The translations under genes and the position numbers were made by a program. Shown here in pieces: positions 24,304 to 32,313 of a stretch of DNA of 64,000 bases. How positions within the stretch are numbered: position 1 is the first letter of the stretch; each line of letters starts with the position of its first letter. The notes under the pieces were generated by a model. That model saw only the letters and a list, made by a program, of their open reading frames with translations. It was not told the origin of the DNA and did no database searches. Origin of the DNA: Streptomyces malachitofuscus (lineage in GTDB: Bacteria; Actinomycetota; Actinomycetes; Streptomycetales; Streptomycetaceae). The stretch covers positions 1 through 64,000 of the forward strand of contig NZ_BMUF01000008.1 in the NCBI RefSeq assembly GCF_014650055.1, in the 5' to 3' direction.

Positions 24304-25860
24304 TCAAGCGTCCTGTCGTGCCCGTGTGGTGAGGCTGTGCCGGGGCTGTGAGTGCGGTGGCTGCGTCAACGGGCCGGGGGCGGCGGGCAGATGGAGGGTG
24401 AAGACGGTCCGTCCGGGCACGCTGTCGACGGACACGGCACCGCCGTGCGCGGTCGCGACGGCCTGCACGATGGCCAGGCCGAGTCCCGTCGAACCGGTGG
24501 CCCGGGTGCGCGCCGCGTCGCCACGCGCGAACCGCTCGAAGACGTGCGGCAGCAGGGCGGGCGGGACGCCGGGGCCGTCGTCCGCGACGTCCACGCAGAG
24601 CCAGGGGCCGCTCCGGCGCACCCGTGCGGTGACGGTGGTGCCGGGCGGGGTGTGGCTGCGGGCGTTGCCGAGCAGGTTGACGAGGACCTGCTGGAGGCGG
24701 GCGGCGTCACCGGTCACCCGGGCGGGCTCGTCGGGCAGTTCGAGCCGCCAGATGTGGTCCTGGCCGGCGGCACGGGCGTCGCTGACGGTGTCCACGACGA
24801 GCGGTACGAGGTCGGTCTCCTCGAACTGCAGGGGCCGCCCCGCGTCCAGGCGTGCGAGCAGCAGCAGGTCCTCCACGAGCAGCGTCATCCGGCCCGCCTC
24901 GGACTCGATCCGCCCGAGCGCGTGCCGGGTGTCGGGGCCGATCTCCTCCCGCCCGCGCCGCGTGAGTTCGGCGTAACCCCGGATGGAGGCGAGGGGCGTG
25001 CGCAGCTCATGGCCGGCGTCCGCGACGAACTGCCGCACCCGCGTCTCGCTCTCCTGGCGTGCGCGCAGGGCGCCGTGGATGTGGTCGAGCAGCCGGTTGA
25101 GCGCGGCGCCGACCCGGCCCACCTCGGTGTGCGGATCGCACTCGGACTCCGGGACGCGCTCCTCGAGGGTGACCTCGCCGCTGTGCAGGTGGAGTTCGGA
25201 GACCCGGGTGGCGGTGGCGGCCACCCTGCGGAGGGGGCGGGTGGCGACGCCCACGATGACGGCTCCGGCCAGGGAGGCGGCGATCAGTCCGGCGGCGGTG
25301 ACACTGATCTCGACGAGGACCAGGGTGCTGACGGTGTCGTCGGGCCCGGTCGTGGGCAGCGCCACGTAGAAGGCACCGTTGGGGCCCACCCGGTAGGCGG
25401 CGCGATAGCTTCCCAGGCCCGGGATGTCGACGGTGTGTTCGGCACCGTCGCGGGCGACCGAGCCGAGCGCGGCGGCCTGGTCCGCGTCCAGTGTCTCGGC
25501 GCTCATCGAGAAGTCGCCCGCGGACTGCTTGCCGTACACGGCCTCCGTGACGGTGCCGCCGAGCACCCTCGCCGTGACGGTGGCGGGCGGCTGCGGGCCG
25601 TGCTTCACGAACTCGGTGAGATCGATCCGTCCGGCCTCCCCGCCGGCCCCCTCCGCGCCGGGCCCCGGCGGCCCGAAGGCACCCGAGGCGCGCGCCGCCA
25701 CCTCACGGAGCTCACCGTCGAGCTGCTCGTACAGGTGCGACCGCAGCGCCAGCGTGGTCACCGTGCCGATCACCGCGCACACCACCGCGATCAGCGCCAC
25801 GGACGCGACGACGAGCCGCGTCCGCAGGGTCCGCGGGCGCGGTCGCCGCCGTCGGGTCAC
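24304..25860 (-). CDS. two-component sensor histidine kinase
   Basis: The 518-residue kinase has TM1 at about residues 13-35 (LVVASVALIAVVCAVIGTVTTLAL), an extracytoplasmic sensor of about 150 residues, TM2 (VEISVTAAGLIAASLAGAVIVG) and a HAMP domain. HisKA contains FVADAGHELRTPLASIRGYAELTRRG, with the phospho-accepting His. The HATPase domain has LLGNARSHTPPG, VADDGPGVPP and GSTGLGLAIVQAV. The start is GTG 25860, overlapping the regulator stop as GTGA. Together with the upstream OmpR-type regulator it probably senses an envelope condition. The two downstream glycosyltransferase genes are in the same operon. Confidence 0.94.
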   Translation of the reverse strand: MTRRRRPRPRTLRTRLVVASVALIAVVCAVIGTVTTLALRSHLYEQLDGELREVAARASGAFGPPGPGAEGAGGEAGRIDLTEFVKHGPQPPATVTARVLGGTVTEAVYGKQSAGDFSMSAETLDADQAAALGSVARDGAEHTVDIPGLGSYRAAYRVGPNGAFYVALPTTGPDDTVSTLVLVEISVTAAGLIAASLAGAVIVGVATRPLRRVAATATRVSELHLHSGEVTLEERVPESECDPHTEVGRVGAALNRLLDHIHGALRARQESETRVRQFVADAGHELRTPLASIRGYAELTRRGREEIGPDTRHALGRIESEAGRMTLLVEDLLLLARLDAGRPLQFEETDLVPLVVDTVSDARAAGQDHIWRLELPDEPARVTGDAARLQQVLVNLLGNARSHTPPGTTVTARVRRSGPWLCVDVADDGPGVPPALLPHVFERFARGDAARTRATGSTGLGLAIVQAVATAHGGAVSVDSVPGRTVFTLHLPAAPGPLTQPPHSQPRHSLTTRARQDA

Positions 25861-26597
25861 GACACCGCGGGCTTGATCAGATAGCCGGCGCCGCGCCGGG
25901 TGTGGATCATCGGCTCCCGGCCCGCGTCGATCTTGCGGCGCAGATACGAGATGTACAGCTCGACGACGTTCGCCTGCCCGCCGAAGTCGTACGACCAGAC
26001 CCGGTCGAGGATCTGGGCCTTGCTGAGCACGCGCCGCGGATTGCGCATGAGGAAACGCAGCAGCTCGAACTCGGTTGCGGTGAGGTGGATGCCGTGCCCG
26101 CCCCGGGTCACCTCGTGGCTGTCCTCGTCGAGGGTGAGGTCGCCGACGACCAGCATCGACGCGGAGCGGCGGTCGGCCGCCCCGGAACGGCGGATCAGCC
26201 CGCGCAGCCGTGCGACGACCTCCTCCAGGCTGAACGGCTTGGTCACGTAGTCGTCGCCGCCGGCCGTCAACCCGGCGATCCGGTCCTCGACGGCGTCCTT
26301 GGCGGTCAGGAACAGGACGGGCACGTCGGGCAGCTCGCGGCGCAGCCGCCCGAGGACGGACAGCCCGTCCATGTCCGGCAGCATCATGTCCAGGACGACG
26401 GCGTCGGGCCGGAACTCGCGCGCGGCCCGGACGGCGCCCTGGCCGTCCCCCGCGCTGTGGATCTGCCAGCCCTCGTACCGGAGGGCCATGGAGAGCAGTT
26501 CGGTGATCGACTGCTCGTCGTCCACCACCAGCACGCGGACGGGGCTCCCGTCCGGCCTCAGCAGTTCGGTGCGCCCTCGGGGCGAGGTCGTGGTCAT
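25857..26597 (-). CDS. OmpR/PhoB-type response regulator
   Basis: The 246-residue protein has a receiver domain: RVLVVDDEQ, phospho-acceptor Asp in AVVLDMMLPDMDG, and FLTAKDA and YVTKPFSLEE with the conserved Thr and Lys. The winged-helix DNA-binding domain has IHLTATEFELLRFLMRNPRRVLSKAQIL and ELYISYLRRKID with GAGYLIK. ATG 26597 was chosen because it precedes the family-typical N-terminus. It is the first gene of the operon regulator-kinase-GT2/GtrA-GT39. Its target sites are not identified; the region upstream is moderately AT-rich and holds the promoter. Confidence 0.95.
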   Translation of the reverse strand: MTTTSPRGRTELLRPDGSPVRVLVVDDEQSITELLSMALRYEGWQIHSAGDGQGAVRAAREFRPDAVVLDMMLPDMDGLSVLGRLRRELPDVPVLFLTAKDAVEDRIAGLTAGGDDYVTKPFSLEEVVARLRGLIRRSGAADRRSASMLVVGDLTLDEDSHEVTRGGHGIHLTATEFELLRFLMRNPRRVLSKAQILDRVWSYDFGGQANVVELYISYLRRKIDAGREPMIHTRRGAGYLIKPAVS

Positions 26598-26723
26598 ACC
26601 GCACACGATGTCGACGGCCTCTGAGAACACTCTTTCGGCAACCTGTGTTTTCCCTGAGAAACACCAGGCCCCGGCGCGTTACGCGGGCAGTCGCGCCGCA
26701 GGGCGGCACGGGTGGGCGGTGGC

Positions 26724-26835
26724 GGTACCTCCCGCTCATGGGGGTCCCCCCGCTCGAGCGAAGCCGGGGAGGCACCCCGCATGCGCCGGGCTGCGTCACC
26801 CCACCCGCCCACACCTACACCGGGCGCCCAGCAGC
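26724..26835. repeat. dispersed palindromic repeat, copy B
   Basis: This copy has the same opening as copy A at position 3 (GGTACCTCCC, GGGGGTCCCCC, CGCTCGAGCG) and closes with GGGGAGGCACC at 26776. Imperfect similarity to copy A continues to about 26835. It lacks the internal duplicated unit. It starts about 130 bp upstream of the response regulator gene and ends 11 bp beyond the stop of the leftward amidohydrolase gene, so it occupies that gene's 3' end, as copy A does for the SDR gene. Confidence 0.75.
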
Positions 26836-26846
26836 ACGGCCCGTCA

Positions 26847-27752
26847 TCACCGTCCCGAAAGGCCGAACAGCCCCGCCGCGTTGTCGTGGCACACCCTCCG
26901 CAACCACTCCTCCCCGAGCCCCAGCCGCTCCAGCGCGTGCAGCTGGTGGACGTAGGGATAGGGGATGTTGGGGAAGTCCGAGCCGAGCAGGATCCGGTCG
27001 CCGAGGGCGGCCAGCCGGGGCAGGGCACGCCGGGGGAAAGGCGCCATCCGTTCGCTGAAGTCGGTGAACGCCATCGTGGTGTCCAGCCGCACCTGCCCGT
27101 ACCGCTCGGCGAGGTCCAGGAAGTCCTCGTACTCCGGCATCCCGAGGTGCGCGATCACCAGCCGCAGCCGGGGGTGCCGGGCCAGCACCCGGGCGACCGG
27201 CTCGGGGCCGGTGTACTTGCCGGGGGCGGGGCCGGAACCGCAGTGGATCACCACGGGGACCCCCGCCTCGGCGAGCAGTCCCCAGGCGGCGTCGAGCGCC
27301 TCGTCCGCCGGGTCGTACGCGCCCACCTGCACATGCGCCTTGAAGACGCGCGCCCCCGCCTCGACGGCCTCGCGGACGTAGACCGCGACGCCCGGTTCGG
27401 GGAACAGCGTCGAGGTGTGCAGACAGTCGGGCGTGCGCCCGGCGAAGCCGGCCGCCCAGTCGTTCAGCCAGCGGGCCATGCCCGGCTTGTGCGGGTACAG
27501 CATGGCGGTGAACGCCCGCACGCCGAACGCCCGCAGCACTGCCGCCCGTTCGCCCTCCTCCTTCCGGTAGGTGATCGGCCACTCGACCCCGCCGGTCAGC
27601 GGACCGAGCGCGTCGAAGTAGGCCCACACCTTGTGGAGCACCCGCTCCGGCATGAAGTGCGTGTGCACGTCGACGAGCCCGGGCAGCCCGAGCCCTTTCC
27701 AGAAACGCCGCACGTCGTCCGCTTCGGCACCGGTGTCGCGGTGATCGCTCAT
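26847..27752 (-). CDS. amidohydrolase family 2 (TIM-barrel) protein
   Basis: The 301-residue metal-dependent hydrolase or decarboxylase has the N-terminal HxH motif in LVDVHTHFMPE. Further landmarks are VFKAHVQVGAYDP, VIHCGSGPAPGKYTGPEP (metal His), LVIAHLGMPEYEDF and the late LLGSDFPNIPYPYVHQ with the catalytic Asp. Family members include amidohydrolases and non-oxidative aromatic decarboxylases; the substrate cannot be read here. ATG 27752 is a clear start. It is followed by the dispersed repeat and precedes no obvious partner gene; the upstream DUF2797 gene is on the same strand 45 bp away. Confidence 0.9.
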   Translation of the reverse strand: MSDHRDTGAEADDVRRFWKGLGLPGLVDVHTHFMPERVLHKVWAYFDALGPLTGGVEWPITYRKEEGERAAVLRAFGVRAFTAMLYPHKPGMARWLNDWAAGFAGRTPDCLHTSTLFPEPGVAVYVREAVEAGARVFKAHVQVGAYDPADEALDAAWGLLAEAGVPVVIHCGSGPAPGKYTGPEPVARVLARHPRLRLVIAHLGMPEYEDFLDLAERYGQVRLDTTMAFTDFSERMAPFPRRALPRLAALGDRILLGSDFPNIPYPYVHQLHALERLGLGEEWLRRVCHDNAAGLFGLSGR

Positions 27753-27797
27753 GCCGTCACGATCACCCGTGACCCCGCCCGCGGTCCAGGGTCCGGA

Positions 27798-28670
27798 TCA
27801 GAACAGCCCGTCCTGCGCCGCCGCCGTCTCCTTCAGCGCCCCGACCGGCACGGCGAACTCGCGCCCCGTGGCCGGGACCAGGCCCCACCCCGCCAGCAGC
27901 CGGGTGTCCAGCACCACGACCCCCTTCCCCGTCAGCAGATGGAGATCGGGGCCGGCGGCGGCCACCAGTTCACCGCTGACGGCGCCCCCGGCGACCAGTT
28001 CGGTGACCTCCCCCACGGCCGCCGAAGCCCCCGTCAGCCCGAACACCTCCATGTGGTCGGCCGGCCGGTACGGCGCCGGGTCGAGCGACTCCGGCCACCC
28101 GCTCAGGGCGACCGCCCGCGCGTGCAACCCGGCGATCTCCGCCGCCCGTTCCTCCCTCGTGGCCGGGAGGGCCGCCCTCGCCGCCCGCTTGCCCGCGTAG
28201 GGAATCCGGTCGGGCACCCGGAGCGCGGCGCGCAGCAGTTCCTCGGTGCGCCGCGCCGCCATCAGCGGTCCGGTGCCCAGCCAGGTGAAACAGACCGCGC
28301 CCTGTTCCAGCAGCCGTGCCGGTCCCCGCTCGGCCGCGGTGATCCCGACCTTGACCATCCCGGGCCCGAACCACGCCAGGTAGACGCGATAGGGCCGCGG
28401 ATCGTCCGCGAGGGTGTCGGCGGCCACCGAGTGCGCCCGGTCCAGCCGGGCGCACTCCTCGCAGCGCGCCCCCGTGCTCCGCCCCGGCACCGGCGCACCG
28501 AGCGGGCAGGCATGCCCCCGTGCCCCCACGCAGGTCCGCGCTCCCCCTTCCGCGACCTCGAAGGCCACCCGTTTCCCCCAGGTCAGCGCGGAACGCCGGC
28601 CGCCGTCCCACAGCAGCACGGGACCGTCCGCCGACCACCGCAGCCCCGAGCAGCTCCATGCCTGTGCCAT
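27798..28670 (-). CDS. DUF2797 family protein
   Basis: The 290-residue protein carries the DUF2797 core: CVGARGHACPLG, then CEECARLDRAHSVAADT (a Cys set that could bind zinc). YRVYLAWFGPGMVKVGITAAER follows, which resembles a GIY-YIG-like strand pair, and then RLLEQGAVCFTWLGTGPLMAARRTEELL. GIY-YIG nucleases share the Y..VGIT-type opening, but nuclease activity is not established for this family. ATG 28670 (GTG 28673 alternative). It lies upstream of the amidohydrolase gene on the same strand with a 45-bp gap. Function unknown. Confidence 0.85.
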   Translation of the reverse strand: MAQAWSCSGLRWSADGPVLLWDGGRRSALTWGKRVAFEVAEGGARTCVGARGHACPLGAPVPGRSTGARCEECARLDRAHSVAADTLADDPRPYRVYLAWFGPGMVKVGITAAERGPARLLEQGAVCFTWLGTGPLMAARRTEELLRAALRVPDRIPYAGKRAARAALPATREERAAEIAGLHARAVALSGWPESLDPAPYRPADHMEVFGLTGASAAVGEVTELVAGGAVSGELVAAAGPDLHLLTGKGVVVLDTRLLAGWGLVPATGREFAVPVGALKETAAAQDGLF

Positions 28671-28719
28671 CACTGCCGAGACTAGAGGGCACCACTGACA
28701 ACGGGTCCGTCCCGACGGT

Positions 28720-29115
28720 TCAGCTCACGGAGCGGCCCGCCTCCACGGTCCGCGCACCGGCCTCGGCCCGGGGCGCGGGCACGGCGTCGCGCGGGGCGGC
28801 CTCGCGCATCGGCACCCGTCCCCGGCCCGCCAGCCGGCAGCCGAGGCACCCGGCATGCCCCTCGCGGGCGCTCGTGTCCCGCACCCGCCAGTCCCACTGG
28901 TCCCTCGGCCGGGGCCCCGACGGCTTGCCCCACCCGGCGAGATGCAGCACCCATGTGACGACAAGACCGATCAGGGCGACCAACGCCCCGCCGATCAGCA
29001 GCGGTACCGACACCAGGCAGATCCCCGCCCCCACGACCGCCGTTCCCGCGGCGGCGATGGCGAAACCGGTCCACCCCGCGACCGTGTGCCCGTGGTCATA
29101 TGGATGTGCGCTCAC
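28720..29115 (-). CDS. HGxxPAAW family membrane protein
   Basis: The 131-residue protein starts MSAHPYDHGHTVAGWTGFAI, matching the small actinobacterial family named for its N-terminal HGxxxAAW-like motif. Two membrane segments follow (residues about 17-37 and 40-60), then a basic, low-complexity cytoplasmic tail with a CLGC pair. In other actinobacteria, members are found near tryptophan-biosynthesis genes, but no such genes are here. Function is unknown. It is divergent from the MarR gene, sharing a promoter region with an inverted repeat. Confidence 0.78.
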   Translation of the reverse strand: MSAHPYDHGHTVAGWTGFAIAAAGTAVVGAGICLVSVPLLIGGALVALIGLVVTWVLHLAGWGKPSGPRPRDQWDWRVRDTSAREGHAGCLGCRLAGRGRVPMREAAPRDAVPAPRAEAGARTVEAGRSVS

Positions 29116-29145
29116 GTGTCTGCCCTTCCGCAGTCGACCATAACC

Positions 29146-29160
29146 TCTTACGTTCTAAGA
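29146..29160. promoter_or_regulatory. inverted repeat between divergent genes (candidate MarR site)
   Basis: TCTTA and TAAGA flank CGTTC in an AT-rich stretch between the HGxxPAAW gene and the MarR gene. The region 29137-29200 is the AT-richest nearby and probably contains both promoters. Confidence 0.4.
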
Positions 29161-29210
29161 AATTTACTACAGAAATCTCTCACGACCTAAGTGAAACGAG
29201 GAACTCGCAC

Positions 29211-29687
29211 ATGCAAGCCAAGCCGCGCCCGCCCGCCACTCCGGAGCAGGCGCTGTGGGCGATGGACCGGCTCATCGCGACCCACCTGGTGGGCCAGCAC
29301 CAGATCGCCCAGCAGGTGAACCTGAACGTCACCGACCTGACCTGCTTCGGCTTCGTCATCGAGGCCGGCGAGAACCTGCTCACCGCCGGCGAACTGGCGG
29401 AGCGCGTCCATGTCACGACGGGCGCGATGACGGGCATCCTCAACCGCCTGGAACGCGCGGGCTACCTCACCCGCCGCCCCGACCCCGCCGACCGCCGCCG
29501 CGTGCGCGTGGCCGCCCGGCCGGAGGCGCTGGCCCGGATCCGCGAGATCTACGATCCCTACTACGCCCGCATCACCGCGCTCTTCGCCGACTACGGCCCC
29601 GAGGAGATCGCCGTACTGCACGACTGGTTCACCCGTGCCGGCGCGGTCGCGGCGGACTACCTGGAGGAGTACTGCCGCCCCGACTGA
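29211..29687 (+). CDS. MarR family transcriptional regulator
   Basis: The 158-residue winged-helix regulator contains ENLLTAGELAERVHVTTGAMTGILNRLERAGYL (helix-turn-helix) and the wing TRRPDPADRRRVRVAA, with long helices at both ends for dimerisation. The start is ATG 29211 with an ACGAGGA-type site. It is divergent from the HGxxPAAW gene and followed at 93 bp by the DUF7144 membrane protein gene, either of which could be a target. No ligand is suggested by the sequence. Confidence 0.92.
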   Translation: MQAKPRPPATPEQALWAMDRLIATHLVGQHQIAQQVNLNVTDLTCFGFVIEAGENLLTAGELAERVHVTTGAMTGILNRLERAGYLTRRPDPADRRRVRVAARPEALARIREIYDPYYARITALFADYGPEEIAVLHDWFTRAGAVAADYLEEYCRPD

Positions 29688-29779
29688 CGGCGGGCCCGGG
29701 CCGAGGTGCCGGATGCGATCAGGGATGCCAGTCTGGATGAGGCATCGCACTGCTCGGGGACGTCCGAAAGGCCGACAAC

Positions 29780-30217
29780 ATGGCGAGCAACGTCAGCGGT
29801 ACGCACCACCGGTCCGGGTGGGAGGCGGAGAACCCCTGGGCGACGAGCTGGACGGCCGCCGCCGCGGTCCTGATGACCTTCGGCGGGATCATGGCGATCT
29901 TCCAGGGCATCGCCGCCATCGCCAAGGACGACGTCTTCGTCGCCACCCGCAACTTCACGTACGAGTTCAGCCTGACCGGCTGGGGCTGGGTGCACGTGAT
30001 CCTCGGCGCGCTGGTGGCCGTCGCCGGTCTCGCCCTGTTCACCGGGGCCACCTGGGCCCGCGCGGTGGGCATCGCGCTGGCCGGACTCAGCATGATCGCC
30101 AACTTCGTGTGGCTGCCCTACGCGCCGGTGTGGTCGATCGTCCTCATCGTCATCGACGGCTTCATCATCTGGGCCCTGTGCGCGCCGCGTCGCGAAAGCC
30201 GCGAGTCCCGCGCCTAG
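29780..30217 (+). CDS. DUF7144 family four-TM membrane protein
   Basis: The 145-residue protein has a short polar N-terminus. Four membrane segments follow: AAAAVLMTFGGIMAIFQGIAA, WGWVHVILGALVAVAGLALF, AVGIALAGLSMIANFVWL and WSIVLIVIDGFIIWAL. Helix 2 has the family-typical GWVHxxLG. These proteins are abundant in actinomycetes and of unknown function. Its 3' end overlaps the presumed start of the K+ channel gene by 40 bp, so the two are probably co-transcribed. Confidence 0.85.
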   Translation: MASNVSGTHHRSGWEAENPWATSWTAAAAVLMTFGGIMAIFQGIAAIAKDDVFVATRNFTYEFSLTGWGWVHVILGALVAVAGLALFTGATWARAVGIALAGLSMIANFVWLPYAPVWSIVLIVIDGFIIWALCAPRRESRESRA

Positions 30218-30744
30218 AGCGCGCGTCCGCGGTCCGGGGCGCCCTCTGGCCCTGGCTGGCCCAGGTGGCCGGGGTGACGGTGATGGTCACCGCCTACTTC
30301 CTGCTGCCCCTGGACCGGCTGGGCCCGCGGCGTCCGGTGCTGAGCTGGCTCCTCTTCGGGCTGGCCCTGGGACTGATCGCCCTCCTGCTGCTGCGGCAGG
30401 TCGTGCACGTACTGCTGTCCGTTCCGGGGGTCCGCCCGGGGATGGTCATCCCGCCGTTGATGTGCCTGTCCATCCTGGTCTTCGCGACCGCCTACCAGAG
30501 CCTCGCGCAGCACCCCGGCGAACTCGACGGCATCGCCACCCGCCTGGACGCCCTCTACTTCACGCTCGTCTCCCTGGCCACCATCGGGTACGGCGACATC
30601 ACCCCCCGCGGCCAGGCGGCCCGCCTGGTGACCATCCTGCAGATCCTCTACACCTTCGTCTTCCTCACCGCGGCGGCCACCTCCCTGACCCGCTACCTCC
30701 GCGACGAGCTCCGCCGCCGCGAGAAGCCCCGCCGGCCGGGATGA
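30178..30744 (+). CDS. two-TM potassium channel (Ion_trans_2)
   Basis: The protein of about 188 residues contains the K+ selectivity filter TIGYGD, within LDALYFTLVSLATIGYGDITPRG, and the following inner helix VTILQILYTFVFLTAAAT. Upstream are three hydrophobic segments and a loop VFATAYQSLAQHPGELDG. It is therefore a small KcsA-like pore module with extra N-terminal helices and no regulatory RCK domain. The start is uncertain: GTG 30178, inside the previous gene, is the only near candidate that keeps the first helix whole; GTG codons after 30260 would truncate it. Function as a K+ channel is secure by the filter, but gating is unknown. Confidence 0.85.
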   Translation: MRAASRKPRVPRLERASAVRGALWPWLAQVAGVTVMVTAYFLLPLDRLGPRRPVLSWLLFGLALGLIALLLLRQVVHVLLSVPGVRPGMVIPPLMCLSILVFATAYQSLAQHPGELDGIATRLDALYFTLVSLATIGYGDITPRGQAARLVTILQILYTFVFLTAAATSLTRYLRDELRRREKPRRPG

Positions 30745-30762
30745 GCACCGCCGTGTCGCGCG

Positions 30763-30786
30763 TCAGTGTGACCGGCGTCACACTGA
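30763..30786. promoter_or_regulatory. perfect 24-bp palindrome upstream of the flavin oxidoreductase
   Basis: Arms TCAGTGTGAC and GTCACACTGA surround CGGC. The site ends 42 bp before the ATG at 30829. No T tract follows, so an operator for an unknown repressor is more likely than a terminator for the channel gene, though both remain possible. Confidence 0.55.
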
Positions 30787-30828
30787 ATTGAGGGGGTTCC
30801 GCAATCTTCTCCCGAGGGGTGTCCGTTC

Positions 30829-32226
30829 ATGAGCGGCCTGGACACAACTGCTCTCGACAGCCTGCGTACCGCCCTGCGCGGACGTGTCGTCGCACCGCAG
30901 GACGCGGACTACGACGAGACGCGCAGCATCTACAACGCCATGATCGACCGGCGTCCCGCCGCCATCGCCCGGTGCACGGGAGCGGCGGACGTACGGACCA
31001 CCATCGCCTTCGCCCAGGAGACGGGCGTCGATCTCGCCGTACGCGGGGGCGGGCACAGCGGGCCGGGCCTGTGCTTGGTCGACGACGGACTCACGCTGGA
31101 TCTGTCACCCATGCGCTGGGTGCGCGTCGACCCGTTGACCGAGACCGTCCAGGTGGGCGGCGGCAGTCAGCTGGGCGACCTGGACCACGAGGCCCACGCC
31201 TTCGGACTGGGCATACCCTCCGGGATCAACTCGACCACGGGCGTCGGCGGACTCACCCTGGGCGGCGGACACGGCCATCTGACCCGCAAGTACGGGCTGA
31301 CGGTGGACAGTCTGATCGGCGCGGACGTCGTCCTGGCGGACGGCAGCGTGATCACCGTCTCCGAGAAGGAGCACCCGGACCTGCTGTGGGCGCTGCGGGG
31401 CGGCGGCGGCAACTTCGGCGTGGTCACCTCCTTCACCTACCGGCTGCACCCGGTGGACACGGTCGGGGTCGCGGTGACCGTGTGGCCGGTCGACCGCACG
31501 CAGGAAGTGCTGCGGTGGTACCGGGAGTTCCTGCCCGCCGCACCGGACGACCTCAACGGGTTCTTCGCGGTCATGGCCGTCCCGCCCGGGCCGCCCTTCC
31601 CGGAGCCGATCCACGGCCGGAAGATGTGCGCCGTGGTCTGGTGCTACACCGGTGACCTGGCGGACGGGCGTCTGGAGGAGGTGCTGTCCGTGGTCAACGA
31701 CCCGGCCCCGCCGGCCTTCCACTTCACCACGCCCATGCCCTACCCGGGCCTGCAGACCATGTTCGACGAACTCGTCCCCAAGGGCCTGCAGTGGTACTGG
31801 CGCGGCGACTTCTTCGACAGCATCCCCGACGAGGCCCTCGCGGTGCACGAGCGGTACGGCCAGGCCCTGCCCACCGCCCTGTCGACGATGCACCTGTACC
31901 CCGTGGACGCGGCCGCCCACCGCGTCGCCCCCGGCGAAACGGCCTGGGCCTACCGGGACGCCGTGTGGTCCGGCGTCGTCGCCGGAATCGACCCCGACCC
32001 GGCCAACGCCGACGCGATCCGGCAGTGGTGCGTCGACTACTGGACCGACCTGCACCCGTTCTCGATGGGCGGCTCGTACGTCAACTTCATCGGCGAGTCC
32101 GAGGGTCCGGAACGCGTCCGTTCCACCTACCGGGACCACTACGACCGTCTGACCGCGGTCAAGCGCACCTACGACCCCCACAACTTCTTCCACGCCAACC
32201 AGAACATCCCCCCGGCCGCGACCTGA
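30829..32226 (+). CDS. FAD-binding PCMH/BBE-type oxidoreductase
   Basis: The 465-residue flavoprotein has the PCMH FAD domain: RTTIAFAQETGVDLAVRGGGHS (the His normally carries 8-alpha-linked FAD), then VGGGSQLGDLDHEAHAFGLGIP, GVGGLTLGGGHGHLTRKYGL and GGGGNFGVVT. The C-terminal berberine-bridge-like segment is YDPHNFFHANQNI. The second covalent anchor Cys of bicovalent relatives, usually just before GVGGLxLGGG, is Ser/Asn here, so FAD is probably monocovalent. Relatives oxidise sugars, alkaloids or aclacinomycin. No signal peptide is seen. A palindromic site precedes the gene and a strong terminator follows it, making it a monocistronic unit. Confidence 0.93.
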   Translation: MSGLDTTALDSLRTALRGRVVAPQDADYDETRSIYNAMIDRRPAAIARCTGAADVRTTIAFAQETGVDLAVRGGGHSGPGLCLVDDGLTLDLSPMRWVRVDPLTETVQVGGGSQLGDLDHEAHAFGLGIPSGINSTTGVGGLTLGGGHGHLTRKYGLTVDSLIGADVVLADGSVITVSEKEHPDLLWALRGGGGNFGVVTSFTYRLHPVDTVGVAVTVWPVDRTQEVLRWYREFLPAAPDDLNGFFAVMAVPPGPPFPEPIHGRKMCAVVWCYTGDLADGRLEEVLSVVNDPAPPAFHFTTPMPYPGLQTMFDELVPKGLQWYWRGDFFDSIPDEALAVHERYGQALPTALSTMHLYPVDAAAHRVAPGETAWAYRDAVWSGVVAGIDPDPANADAIRQWCVDYWTDLHPFSMGGSYVNFIGESEGPERVRSTYRDHYDRLTAVKRTYDPHNFFHANQNIPPAAT

Positions 32227-32230
32227 CAGG

Positions 32231-32268
32231 CGTCGTGCCCGGCCGGAATCAACCGGCCGGGCACGACG
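32231..32268. terminator. strong bidirectional hairpin terminator
   Basis: Perfect 16-bp arms CGTCGTGCCCGGCCGG and CCGGCCGGGCACGACG pair around AATCAA. It lies between the convergent oxidoreductase gene and the four-TM membrane protein gene, so it can serve both. Confidence 0.9.
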
Positions 32269-32313
32269 CCCGATCCACTCGCGGGCCGTGGGGATCTCAG
32301 GCCGTCCGGGTCG

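Noticed and set aside
24304..26814. single 836-codon frame that would fuse the histidine kinase to sequence upstream of it
   Set aside because: The upstream part runs through the response regulator gene in another frame; the GTGA overlap at 25857-25860 gives a normal separate kinase start.
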